64,000 bases of DNA from assembly GCF_017874315.1 (NCBI RefSeq), contig NZ_JAGGLG010000012.1, positions 47,173 through 111,172 on the forward strand. Reading direction: 5' to 3'. The position numbers and the translations under genes are program-made. The notes under the pieces were generated by a model. The model made no database searches. It was not told where the DNA came from and worked only from the letters and a program-made list of their open reading frames with translations. The stretch is from Symbiobacterium terraclitae. Lineage in GTDB: Bacteria; Bacillota; Sulfobacillia; Symbiobacteriales; Symbiobacteriaceae. Positions 52,761 to 61,786 of this stretch are shown piece by piece. Every line of letters begins with the position of its first letter. Position 1 is the stretch's first letter.

Positions 52761-55189
52761 AGCAGGCGAAGCTGCACATGATCGGGAACGCCCACATCGA
52801 TCCGGTGTGGCTCTGGAAGTGGCAGGAGGGATTCCAGGAGGTCAAGGCGACCTTCCGCTCCGTGCTGGACCGCATGAACGAGTACGACGACTTCATCTTT
52901 ACCGGCTCCTCCGCGGCCTTCTACGCCTTCGTGGAGGAGAACGACCCCGAGATGTTCGCCGAGATCCGGCGCCGCGTGCAGGAAGGCCGTTGGGTGATCG
53001 TCGGCGGCTGGTGGATTCAGCCCGACTGCAACATCCCGGGCGGCGAGTCCTTCGTGCGCCAGGGGCTGTACGGCCAGCGGTACTTCCGCTCCCGCTTCGG
53101 CGTGATCGCCCGGACCGGCTTCAACCCCGACAGCTTCGGCCACGCGGGCAGCCTCCCGCAGATCCTGAAGAAGAGCGGTATGGACTACTACACGTTCATG
53201 CGGCCGGGGCCCCACGAGAAGGGGTTGCCGGGGCGGCTCTTCTGGTGGGAGTCGGACGACGGCTCCCGGGTGCTGGCCTTCCGCATCCCGTTCGAGTACC
53301 TCACCTGGAGCGGCGACATCGAGAAGCACGTGCGCAAGTGCGAGGGCGAGGCGAAGGAGCCGTTCAACGAGATCATGTGCTTCTACGGGGTGGGCAACCA
53401 CGGCGGCGGCCCCACGAAGGCCAACCTGGACTCCATCCGGCGCATGAACGGGGAGGCGGACTTCCCGGAGCTGGTGATGAGCTCGCCCGACCGCTTCTTC
53501 GCGGCGCAGCTGGAGCGCGGCCTGCCGATCCCGGTGGTGCACGACGACCTGCAGCACCACGCCAGCGGCTGCTACGCCGCCCACAGCGGCATCAAGCGCT
53601 GGAACCGCAAGGCGGAGAACCTGCTGATCACCGCGGAGAAGTTCTCGGCCCTCGCCCAGCGGCTCACCGGCCAGCCCTATCCGACCGATATGGAGCGGGC
53701 TTGGCGAGCCGTGCTCTTCAACCAGTTCCACGACATCCTGGCCGGCACGTCGCTGGAGGAGGCCTACGAGGACGCCCGCGACCTCTACGGCGAGGCGATG
53801 GCCATCGGGGCGCGGGCGCTGAACCACGCCATCCAGTCGGTGGCGTGGCGGGTGAAGATCGACCACGTCGAGGGCAGCAAGCCGGTGGTCGTCTTCAACC
53901 CCCACGCCTGGCCGGCGAAGCTGCTGGTGGAGATGGAGACCGGCGGCCTGAAGGAGGAGCACGTGCTGCTGGACGACCAGGGGAACCAGGTGCCCTTCCA
54001 GTTCGTGCGCTCCCACGCCACCGTGACCGGCTGGCGCCGGCGGGTCAGCTTCGTCGCCGACCTGCCCGCCCTGGGCTACCGCACCTACCGCTTCGTGCTG
54101 CGGGAGGAGCCCGGGCTGCCCTTCCCCGAGGTGAGCGCCACCGACACGGTGCTGGAGAACGGCCGCTTCCGGCTGGAGATCGACCCCGAGACGGGCTACA
54201 TCAAGCACCTCTACGACAAGAAGGCCGACTTCGCCGTCATCACCGGCGGCGGCGCCCGGCCCGCGGTGATCCACGACCCCAGCGACACCTGGAGCCACGG
54301 CGTGCTCAAGTTCGACGACGAGGTGGGCTCCTTCACGGCGACCCGGGTCCGCCTGATCGAGCGCGGGCCGGTGAAGGCCACGATCCGGGTGGAGAGCGCC
54401 TGGGGCAGCTCGACGGTGATCCAGGACTTCAGCCTCTACCGGGAGCTGGAGCACATCGACGTCGCGGTGACGGTCGACTGGCGGGAGCAGCACAAGGTGC
54501 TGAAGCTCCGCTTCCCCACCAACCTGCACTTCCCCAAGGCCACCTACGAGATTCCCTACGGCCACATCGAGCGGCCGACGGACGGGGAAGAGGAGCCCGG
54601 GCAGAGCTGGCTCGACCTCTCCGGCGTGGTGCGGGGCACCGATGGGATCTACGGGCTCTCGCTGCTCAACGACGGGAAGTACAGCTTCTCCGTGGCGGGG
54701 AAGGAGCTGAGCCTGACGGTGCTGCGCAGCCCGATCTACGCGCACCACGACCCGTACGTGCCCACGCCCGACGGCGTCTACACGTACATGGACCAGGGCG
54801 TCCAGCGCTTCACCTACTCGCTGCTGCCCCACGAGGGCGGCTGGGAGGAGGCGGGCACGGTGCGCCGGGCGGCCGAGCTGAACCAGCCCGCCGTGGCGCT
54901 CCTGGAGACCTATCACGACGGCCCGCTGCCGCCCGCCATGTCGTTCCTCTCCGTCGACGCGCCCAACGTGATCGTCAGCGTGGTGAAGAAGGCCGAAGAG
55001 GGCGACGACCTGATCGTGCGGGCCTACGAGACGGATCGGGTCGCCACCAGTGCCACCATCCGCATCCCGCTGCTGGGCCGGGAGATCGAGGCCCGGTTCG
55101 GGCCGTGCGAGATCAAGACCTTCCGGGTGCCGACCGACCCGGCGGAGCCGGTGGTGGAGACCAACCTGCTCGAGTGGACGGAGGAATGA
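52757..55189 (+). CDS. GH38 alpha-mannosidase (810 residues)
   Basis: TTG start at 52757 overlapping the previous stop (TTGA), GAGGGAGGCGCC upstream. The zinc motif is IGNAHIDPVWLW (His13, Asp15), and the nucleophile Asp125 is in GFNPDSFGHAGSLPQ. NQFHDILAGTS marks the end of the catalytic core, followed by the helical bundle and beta-sandwich domains typical of cytosolic GH38 such as E. coli MngB. No signal peptide. Expected to hydrolyse alpha-mannosides in the cytoplasm. Confidence 0.93.
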   Translation: MKQAKLHMIGNAHIDPVWLWKWQEGFQEVKATFRSVLDRMNEYDDFIFTGSSAAFYAFVEENDPEMFAEIRRRVQEGRWVIVGGWWIQPDCNIPGGESFVRQGLYGQRYFRSRFGVIARTGFNPDSFGHAGSLPQILKKSGMDYYTFMRPGPHEKGLPGRLFWWESDDGSRVLAFRIPFEYLTWSGDIEKHVRKCEGEAKEPFNEIMCFYGVGNHGGGPTKANLDSIRRMNGEADFPELVMSSPDRFFAAQLERGLPIPVVHDDLQHHASGCYAAHSGIKRWNRKAENLLITAEKFSALAQRLTGQPYPTDMERAWRAVLFNQFHDILAGTSLEEAYEDARDLYGEAMAIGARALNHAIQSVAWRVKIDHVEGSKPVVVFNPHAWPAKLLVEMETGGLKEEHVLLDDQGNQVPFQFVRSHATVTGWRRRVSFVADLPALGYRTYRFVLREEPGLPFPEVSATDTVLENGRFRLEIDPETGYIKHLYDKKADFAVITGGGARPAVIHDPSDTWSHGVLKFDDEVGSFTATRVRLIERGPVKATIRVESAWGSSTVIQDFSLYRELEHIDVAVTVDWREQHKVLKLRFPTNLHFPKATYEIPYGHIERPTDGEEEPGQSWLDLSGVVRGTDGIYGLSLLNDGKYSFSVAGKELSLTVLRSPIYAHHDPYVPTPDGVYTYMDQGVQRFTYSLLPHEGGWEEAGTVRRAAELNQPAVALLETYHDGPLPPAMSFLSVDAPNVIVSVVKKAEEGDDLIVRAYETDRVATSATIRIPLLGREIEARFGPCEIKTFRVPTDPAEPVVETNLLEWTEE

Positions 55190-55305
55190 GCGCGGCGCCG
55201 GCGGCCGTTCGCCCGGCTGGACGGGAGGAGCAGCGCAGCGCTGCGCGGACTCGGCGTGATGCCGGGGATGCCGGCCGACTGCCATCTACGGGGGGTGCGG
55301 GGCTG

Positions 55306-55767
55306 ATGGACGACCTCAACATCCGGCCGCTCGCGGCCGACGAGGAGGCGCCGATGGCGCTTCTGCTGCTCGCCGATCCGTCACGGAAGGCCGTGGAGAG
55401 CTATCTCCGCCGCGGCCGGTGCTACGTCGGCGAACGCGCCGGGCGGGTCATCGCCGTCTACGTCCTCATCGACACGCGGCCGCACACGGTCGAACTGGTG
55501 AACGTGGCTGTGGCGGAGGCGGAGCAGGGCAGGGGCATCGGAAAGCGGATGGTCCTGCACGCCGTTGAAACCGCCCGCTCTCTGGGGTACAGAAGCCTCG
55601 AGGTGGGAACGGGGAACTCTTCGTTGAACCAGCTGGCGCTCTACCAGAAGTGCGGGTTCCGGATCGTGGGCGTGGACCCCGACTTCTTCACCCGCAACTA
55701 CCCCGAGCCCATCTACGAGAACGGGATCCTGTGCCGCGACATGATCCGCCTCCGACTGGACTTGTGA
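55306..55767 (+). CDS. GNAT-family N-acetyltransferase
   Basis: 153 residues from ATG 55306 (GGGGGGTGCGGGG upstream). An ATG at 55186 overlapping the GH38 stop is the alternative, but its 40 extra residues are low-complexity. GNAT motif A is VAVAEAEQGRGIGKRMVLHA (R/Q-x-x-G-x-G/A), with motif B QLALYQKCGFR. The acetyl acceptor is unknown. It sits in the mannosidase run but need not belong to the pathway. Confidence 0.82.
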   Translation: MDDLNIRPLAADEEAPMALLLLADPSRKAVESYLRRGRCYVGERAGRVIAVYVLIDTRPHTVELVNVAVAEAEQGRGIGKRMVLHAVETARSLGYRSLEVGTGNSSLNQLALYQKCGFRIVGVDPDFFTRNYPEPIYENGILCRDMIRLRLDL

Positions 55768-55815
55768 GCGCGGGGTGCGGGCGACTCCGCCGGAGGCAGA
55801 GGGCAGATCACAACG

Positions 55816-55850
55816 AACGAGACCCGGGCGTGCGCCGCCCGGGTCTCGTT
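55816..55850. terminator. Strong bidirectional terminator
   Basis: Perfect 15-bp stem AACGAGACCCGGGCG / CGCCCGGGTCTCGTT with loop TGCGC, between the GNAT gene and the convergent thioredoxin-like gene. Confidence 0.85.
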
Positions 55851-55853
55851 CCG

Positions 55854-56423
55854 TTATCCCTTCGCCTTCAGCGCCGTGTTGACGTACTCCAGCAGCTCGT
55901 CGATCACCCCGTGGGGCATCACCTTGTCGTAGGCTTCGCCCAGCACCTGCACGAACCGCTCGAAGGCGGCGGGGCGGGCCGGGTCGCCCTGCGGGGGCAG
56001 CGGAAGCAGCGGCCGGGCCGCCTCCTTCACCGCCCGGGGCCGGCTGCCCCAGTGGGTGAGGTACTCGCCGTCCCGGGTCATGAAGACGAAGCAGGGGATG
56101 GCGCGAGAGGTCCCGTTCTCCAGGTACTGGTCCATGATGTCCAGGTTCTGGTCCCGGAAGAACCAGCGCGCCTCCATGCCCGCCTCTTCGGCCATCCGGG
56201 CGAGCACCGGCCCCGTCCGGGCGGCGTCGCCGCACCAGTACTCCTCCAGCACCAGCACCTTCAGCCCCAGCGGGCGCAGCGCCGCCAGCGCCTCCCGCTG
56301 CTCCGGCGTGAAGGTCACCGACTCGTAGATCTCCCTGCGCCGCTCCTGATGCTGCGTGGCCCCGGCCAGGTACTCTCCCCACGTGAGCCCCGTCGCGAAA
56401 CGCTCCGCCGATACCACCGGCAC
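55854..56423 (-). CDS. Thioredoxin-like protein with a single active-site cysteine (WCGD)
   Basis: 189 residues, ATG at 56423 behind GAGGGGTC. The thioredoxin core reads GLKVLVLEEYWCGDAARTGP, so the usual CxxC is CGDA; a second cysteine occurs next to the cis-Pro (AIPCFVF). This pattern marks a thioredoxin-fold subfamily (Thioredoxin_9 type) of unknown role. No signal peptide. Transcribed in the same direction as the third GH38 gene, which ends 119 bp upstream of it. Confidence 0.8.
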   Translation of the reverse strand: MPVVSAERFATGLTWGEYLAGATQHQERRREIYESVTFTPEQREALAALRPLGLKVLVLEEYWCGDAARTGPVLARMAEEAGMEARWFFRDQNLDIMDQYLENGTSRAIPCFVFMTRDGEYLTHWGSRPRAVKEAARPLLPLPPQGDPARPAAFERFVQVLGEAYDKVMPHGVIDELLEYVNTALKAKG

Positions 56424-56541
56424 ACTGACCCCTCCTCGTGGCGAAATGCGCCTGCTGTGGTTTTGACGGCGGCGGCCCGCCCTGCGCTACGGACCCGCCG
56501 GCATTTGCGTCGCCAGCGTGCCCTGCCCCTGGAGAGTACGG

Positions 56542-59109
56542 TCAGAACAGTTCTTCCAACAGGTTGACCTCACGCACCCCACCGTCCGGCCCGACGCGCA
56601 GCGTCTTGATCTGGCACGGCCCCAGCTCCACCGGGACGTCCGCGCCCAAGAGCGGGATGCGCACCCGCACCCGGGCCGGCCGTCCGCAGGGCTCGTAGAG
56701 CCGCAGGATCCAGTCGTCGCCCTCCTCGGCGCGCTTCAGCGCCGTCACCGCCGCGGCGTGGGGCGGGTCGACGGAGACGAAGGACTGCACCTTCGGCAGG
56801 GCGCCCGGGTGCGCGTACTCCCGCACGAAGCTGAGCGGCTCGTTGAAGTCCTGGGCGGCCTGCACCACCGCCGCATCCCGCCAGTCGCCCTCGTGGGGCA
56901 GCAGCGCCCAGCGGCACTCGTGCAGCCCCTGGTCCAGGTGGCGGTCGGCAGGGCGGAGCGGCCGGGCGTCCCGGTCGCCGCCGCCGTGAATCGGGCTGCG
57001 CAGGATGGAGAGCCGCAGCTCGCCCCCCAGCGCGTCGGCGCCGTGCTTGCCGTCGTTCAGCAGGGCCACGCCGTAGGTGATGCGCCGGGCGGCCCGGTCG
57101 CCCGCGGCGCCGCCCTCGTCCCCCTGGCCGGCCCAGTTGGCCTCGGTGGTCTTCCCCTCCCCCGCCAGGAAGCCGGTCACGTTCACCCACTGCTGGATCG
57201 GCTCCTCCTGCCCCGCCGCCGGCCGCTCCACGAAGCCGAAGGGCACGGAGCAGGTCATCCTCGCCTCCTCCAGGGCGAAGGGGAAGGCCAGCTTCAGGAA
57301 GCGGTACTCTTCGTGCCAGTCCACCTCCAGCCGGCCGTGGATTGCCGGGCTCTCCCGGTAGAGGGTGATCTCCTGCCGGGCGGTCGACCGGCCCCAGCGC
57401 AGCGTGATGCGCCAGGTGGCCCGCACCGGGCCGTGCTCGATCAGCTGGATCTCGGGTTCGCCGAAGGCGCCGGCCAGGTGGCGGAAATGGGCACCCTTGC
57501 CCCAGGCGTTGGTGGGGTCGTCCACCACCAGCAGCTGCGCCCCGGCTCCCGCCAGCAGCTCCCGGCCCAGCCGCTTGTCCCTGAGGCTCCGCAGGGCGCC
57601 GGTGCGGGGCTCCAGCTCCAGCCGCCACCAGGCGTTCTCCATCACGCGCTCGTCGGCGGTGAGGGGGAGGGCGTCGGGGCCCGGGAGCGCAGCCGGCCGG
57701 TCGACGATCCGGTAGAGCCGGTAGCCCATGGGCGGCACGTCGGCCAGGAAGGCCACCCGCTTGCGGGGGGGCCCGGCCTCGCCCTCGGCGAACTGGTGCA
57801 CCACCGGCCGGTTCTGGTCGTCCTGCACCTGCAGCTCGTCGATGTGCCAATCGTTCAGCTCCACGTCGATGACCTCTCGGCGGGGCCAGGGGCTGGGGTT
57901 GAAGACCACCACGGGCACCCCGTCGCCCAGGTCGGCCACCGCGTTGCCGGGGCCGGTGCGCACCCGGCGCATCGCCTCCTCCACCGGGTGGTCCCCGCTG
58001 CGGGTGTCGATGTGGTGGGCGATGGCCTGCATGGCGGCGTGCGCCGCGCGGCGGGCGGTGCCGGTCGCCTCGCCGATCTCGCGCTGCACATCGGCGTAGG
58101 CGCGGGGGATGCTGGTACCGGCGAGGATGTCGTGGAACTGGTTGAAGAGCAGGTGCTGCCAGGCCCGTCCCAGGGCCTCCTCCGGGTAGGCCAGGCCGAA
58201 CCGGGTCGCGACCGTGGACCACTTCTCCGCCGCCGCCAGGGCCGACTCCGCCTCCCGGTTCCAGCGCTTCACCCCCGCGTGGGAGGTGTAGCAGCCCCGG
58301 AAGGTGTACTGCAGGGGCCCTGCGTAGACGGGGTGCTCCCGTGCGGCCGCCCGGTCGAAGAAGCCGTCGATGCGGCCCATCTGGAGGGTGGGCCAGTCGG
58401 GGGCGGCCATCAGCTCCCTGAGGTTGGCGATCGCCTTCTTGGTCGGCCCGCCGCCGTGGTTGCCCACGCCGAAGACCACGAGCCACTCGGGCGCGTCCGG
58501 CGGCCGCCAGTCGATGGCGGCGTTCAGCGAATCCACCACCTGGTTCGGGTTCGAGTTGTAGGTCTCGATGCGGGCGCTGAGGATCCGCGTGCCATCTGGC
58601 CCCTGCCACCAGAAGAGGTTGGATGGCAACTCTACCTCGTGGGGGTGGGGGCGCCAGAAGACGAAGTATTCGAGGCCCTGCAGCCGGAAGATCTGCGGCA
58701 GCGTGGGCGGGTGGCCGAAGGAGTCGGGCAGGAAGGCCACCCGGGCCCGGCGGCCGAACGTGCGCTGGAAGTAGCGCTGGCCGTAGAGCCCCTGGCGGGC
58801 CAGCGACTCGCCGGAGGGGATGTTCACGTCGGGCTCCACCCACCAGCCGCCCACCAGCTCCCACTGGCCGGACGCCACTGCCGACCGGATCTCGGCCATC
58901 AGGTCGGGGTGGACCTCCATCCACTGGTACTGCGCGGCGGAGCTGTGCACGAAGACCAGGTCGGGGTTCTCGCGGATGCGGTCCAGGGCGGAGCGGAAGG
59001 TCGCCTTCACGGCCTCGCACCCCTCCTGCCGGTCCCAGAGCCAGACCGGGTCCAGGTGGGCGTGGCCGGCCAGGGTAAAGGTGACCGCCTTGCTGCGCTT
59101 GCTGTTCAC
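56542..59109 (-). CDS. GH38 alpha-mannosidase, third paralogue (855 residues)
   Basis: GTG start at 59109 behind GAAGGAGGAT on the minus strand; the open frame continues 76 codons upstream into the divergent promoter region. Zinc motif LAGHAHLDPVWLW (His18, Asp20), nucleophile Asp129 in FLPDSFGHPPTLPQ, NQFHDILAGTS at the end of the core. The remaining domains are as in the 810-residue enzyme. No signal peptide. Divergent from the GH2 gene, with a 139-bp intergenic region holding a palindrome. Confidence 0.92.
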   Translation of the reverse strand: MNSKRSKAVTFTLAGHAHLDPVWLWDRQEGCEAVKATFRSALDRIRENPDLVFVHSSAAQYQWMEVHPDLMAEIRSAVASGQWELVGGWWVEPDVNIPSGESLARQGLYGQRYFQRTFGRRARVAFLPDSFGHPPTLPQIFRLQGLEYFVFWRPHPHEVELPSNLFWWQGPDGTRILSARIETYNSNPNQVVDSLNAAIDWRPPDAPEWLVVFGVGNHGGGPTKKAIANLRELMAAPDWPTLQMGRIDGFFDRAAAREHPVYAGPLQYTFRGCYTSHAGVKRWNREAESALAAAEKWSTVATRFGLAYPEEALGRAWQHLLFNQFHDILAGTSIPRAYADVQREIGEATGTARRAAHAAMQAIAHHIDTRSGDHPVEEAMRRVRTGPGNAVADLGDGVPVVVFNPSPWPRREVIDVELNDWHIDELQVQDDQNRPVVHQFAEGEAGPPRKRVAFLADVPPMGYRLYRIVDRPAALPGPDALPLTADERVMENAWWRLELEPRTGALRSLRDKRLGRELLAGAGAQLLVVDDPTNAWGKGAHFRHLAGAFGEPEIQLIEHGPVRATWRITLRWGRSTARQEITLYRESPAIHGRLEVDWHEEYRFLKLAFPFALEEARMTCSVPFGFVERPAAGQEEPIQQWVNVTGFLAGEGKTTEANWAGQGDEGGAAGDRAARRITYGVALLNDGKHGADALGGELRLSILRSPIHGGGDRDARPLRPADRHLDQGLHECRWALLPHEGDWRDAAVVQAAQDFNEPLSFVREYAHPGALPKVQSFVSVDPPHAAAVTALKRAEEGDDWILRLYEPCGRPARVRVRIPLLGADVPVELGPCQIKTLRVGPDGGVREVNLLEELF

Positions 59110-59130
59110 GAGCGGCGTATCCTCCTTCTC

Positions 59131-59166
59131 TCGCCCGCCGGGAGGAGATCCTCCCCGCCTGGGCGA
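59131..59166 (-). promoter_or_regulatory. Long imperfect dyad in the leader of the third GH38 gene
   Basis: Arms TCGCCC-GCCGGGAGG (59131-59145) and CCTCCCCGCCTGGGCGA (59150-59166) pair with two bulged bases. It lies 22 bp upstream of the GTG on the minus strand, so it would fold in the mRNA leader. Confidence 0.4.
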
Positions 59167-59185
59167 AGGACTTCCTATAAGCATT

Positions 59186-59196
59186 AGACTAAGTCT
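59186..59196. promoter_or_regulatory. Palindrome between divergent GH38 and GH2 genes; candidate ROK operator (site 2)
   Basis: AGACTAAGTCT is a perfect palindrome (odd centre) in an AT-rich patch. Its left part TAGACTAAGT (59185-59194) repeats at 42947-42956 upstream of the ROK repressor gene. Confidence 0.45.
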
Positions 59197-59248
59197 CCGC
59201 ATTTTCCTGGTCACCCCGGCCAGGTCATCGCAGACCGGAGGGATCGCT

Positions 59249-61786
59249 GTGCGGGTCTCGCTGAACGGATCGGACTGGCTGTTCAAGGGCTTCCTGGGCG
59301 AGGACTGGGTCTGGCGGGATTCCGAAAAGCCCGGCACCCGTGACGTGCGCTGGTGGTACCCCGCCGTGGTTCCGGGCAGCGTGCAGGCCGACCTGCTGCG
59401 CCTCGGCCAGATCCCGGACCCCTACTACGAGCAGCAGAGCCTGCTCTCGGAGTGGGTGCACCAGCGGACCTGGATCTACAAGAAGGCGTTCCAGGCGGAC
59501 CTCAGCTGGCGGGGGCGGAGGGTTACCCTGCACTTCGAGGGCGTGGACTATGCGGCGCAGTTCTTCCTCAACGGCGAGCCGCTCGGCCGGCACGAGGGGA
59601 TGTATACCACCGTCGAGTTCGAGGTGGGCCACCGGCTGCGCTACGGCGAGGAGAACCTGCTCGCGGTGGTCATCGAGCGGGCGCCGGACGAGGAGCCGCA
59701 GGTGAGCAAGACCGAGTACGTCCGCACCCACAAGGCCCGCATGAACTACTGGTGGGACTTCTGCCCCCGCATGGTCCACCAGGGCATCTGGGACGACGTC
59801 TATCTGGAGGTGACCGGCCCCGTGCGGGCGGCGGACCTCTGGGTGCGGCCGCAGCTTGCGCCGGGCTTCGGGCGGGCCGACCTCTCGGTCTCGGCAGCGC
59901 TGGATGCCGCGGACTGCTGCCTGGTGGAGGCCGAGATCGAGATCGCACACGAGGGGGCCGTGGTGGCGCGGTACAGCTCCCGCCACGCCCTGCCCCCGGG
60001 GGAGACCCGGCTGAACTTCGCCGTGCCGGTGGACCGGCCGGCGCTCTGGTGGCCCAACGGCCACGGGCCGCAGCCGCTCTACCAGGCGACGCTGCGCCTC
60101 GTCACCGCGGATGGCGCCGTGTCCCACAGCCGCACGGTCACCTTCGGCATCCGGCAGGTGGAGGCCGTGCGGAACGAGGGGGCCCCGCCGGACGCCCTGC
60201 CCTACACGCTGGTCGTGAACGGCCGGCCCATCTACCTGAACGGCTGGAACTGGGTGCCCATCGATGCGCTGTACGGCGTCGAGCGGCCGGCCAAGCTGGA
60301 GCGGCTGATCGGGCTGGCGGTCCGGGCCAACGTGAACCTGCTCCGGGTGTGGGGCGGCGGCCTGATCGAGAAGGAGCCCTTCTACGACCTCTGCGACCGG
60401 CACGGCATCATGGTCTGGCAGGAGTTCATCCTCTCCAGCTCGGGCATCGGCAACAAGCCCTCCACCGACCCGGCGTATGTGGCCATGATGGCCCGAGAGG
60501 CGGAGCGGATCATCCCCCGCCGGCGGAACCACCCGTCGCTGGTGATCTGGTGCGGCGGCAACGAGCTGATGGACCGCGGCGTGCCGCTCACCGACGCGGA
60601 GCCGGTCCTGGCCGCCCTGAAGGACGCCGTGCGCCGGCTGGACCCCGACCGGCACTGGCTGCCCACCTCGCCCTCGGGCCCGGTCTCCAACCTGACGGTG
60701 AAGGCGCTGGACGAGCACCCGGAGGGCCTGCACGACGTGCACGGGCCCTGGGAGCACCAGGGGCTCACGGCGCAGTATACCCTCTACAACCGGTCCACCG
60801 CCATGCTCCACTCGGAGTTCGGCGCCGAGGGCATGGCCAACGCGAAGGCCATCGAGGCCACCATCGCCCCGGAGCACCGGTGGCCGGCCACCAAGGACAA
60901 CCCGGTCTACTTCCACCGGGGGGCCTGGTGGAACAACGAGCCGCTGGTCCAGGAGGCCTTCGGCGGCATCGGTGACTGGGTCACCCTGTCGCACGCCAGC
61001 CAGTTCCTGCAGCACGAGGCGCTGCGCTACGCCCTGGAGGCCAACCGGCGCCGCCAGTGGCGGTGCAGCGGCTCGATTCCCTGGCAGTTCAACGAGCCGT
61101 TCCCCAACGCCTGGTGCACGGCGGCGGTGGACTACTACGCCGAGCCCAAGGCCGGCTACTGGGCCGTGGCCGGCGCCTACGCCCCGCTGGCGGTGACCGC
61201 CCGGTTCGACAGCCAGGTCTGGGCGGGCCGGGAGCGGTTCGCTGCGGAGGTCTGGCTGGCCCACGCCGGCGCGCACCCGGTGGAGGGGCTTACCCTGACG
61301 GCACGGGTGGTGGGCGCCGGCGGCCGGATCTACTGGGCGCGGGAGCAGGCGGTTCAGGCGCCCGCATCCGGCGCGGCCCCCGTCCTGGCGGTGGAGGTGC
61401 CGCTGGCCGAGATCGCCGAGCCGCTCTTCTTCCTGGACCTGGCGGTGTCCGGCGCCGCCGGGCGGGTGGCTGGGAACCGCTACCTGTTCGCCACGGGGGC
61501 GGACCTGCGGCAGATGCTCCGCCAGCCCACCGTCCGCGTGGAGGTGGCCGCGGGCGAGGGCGGGGAGCTGACGCTCACCAACCGGGGGGCGGTGGCCGCC
61601 CTCTGCATGCGGCTGGACGACGGCCGCCCGCTGGACGCCCCCGGCTGGGCCTGGTTCAGCGACAACCATTTCCACCTGCTGCCCGGCGAGCGCCGGACGG
61701 TGCGGGTGGAGTGGTCCCCCGAGGCCGGGCCGGAGCGGCCGGTGGTCATCAAGGGCTGGAACACGGAGGCGATTCGCCATGGCTGA
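59249..61786 (+). CDS. GH2 beta-mannosidase
   Basis: 845 residues from GTG 59249 (GGAGGG 6 bp upstream). Domains: N-terminal jelly-roll (SLNGSDWLFKGFLGEDWVWR, WYPAVVPGSVQADLL), Ig-like domain, (beta/alpha)8 barrel. The acid/base is Glu439 in WCGGNELMDRG, the nucleophile Glu523 in HSEFGAEGM. The sequence LLRVWGGGLIEKEPFYDLCD fits GH2 mannosidases. No signal peptide. It would cleave beta-mannosides such as the core mannose of N-glycans or mannan oligosaccharides. The stop overlaps the next ATG. Confidence 0.92.
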   Translation: MRVSLNGSDWLFKGFLGEDWVWRDSEKPGTRDVRWWYPAVVPGSVQADLLRLGQIPDPYYEQQSLLSEWVHQRTWIYKKAFQADLSWRGRRVTLHFEGVDYAAQFFLNGEPLGRHEGMYTTVEFEVGHRLRYGEENLLAVVIERAPDEEPQVSKTEYVRTHKARMNYWWDFCPRMVHQGIWDDVYLEVTGPVRAADLWVRPQLAPGFGRADLSVSAALDAADCCLVEAEIEIAHEGAVVARYSSRHALPPGETRLNFAVPVDRPALWWPNGHGPQPLYQATLRLVTADGAVSHSRTVTFGIRQVEAVRNEGAPPDALPYTLVVNGRPIYLNGWNWVPIDALYGVERPAKLERLIGLAVRANVNLLRVWGGGLIEKEPFYDLCDRHGIMVWQEFILSSSGIGNKPSTDPAYVAMMAREAERIIPRRRNHPSLVIWCGGNELMDRGVPLTDAEPVLAALKDAVRRLDPDRHWLPTSPSGPVSNLTVKALDEHPEGLHDVHGPWEHQGLTAQYTLYNRSTAMLHSEFGAEGMANAKAIEATIAPEHRWPATKDNPVYFHRGAWWNNEPLVQEAFGGIGDWVTLSHASQFLQHEALRYALEANRRRQWRCSGSIPWQFNEPFPNAWCTAAVDYYAEPKAGYWAVAGAYAPLAVTARFDSQVWAGRERFAAEVWLAHAGAHPVEGLTLTARVVGAGGRIYWAREQAVQAPASGAAPVLAVEVPLAEIAEPLFFLDLAVSGAAGRVAGNRYLFATGADLRQMLRQPTVRVEVAAGEGGELTLTNRGAVAALCMRLDDGRPLDAPGWAWFSDNHFHLLPGERRTVRVEWSPEAGPERPVVIKGWNTEAIRHG

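Noticed and set aside
59225..61780. 851-codon minus-strand frame opposite the GH2 gene
   Set aside because: Shadow frame; the plus strand has catalytic motifs and a ribosome site.
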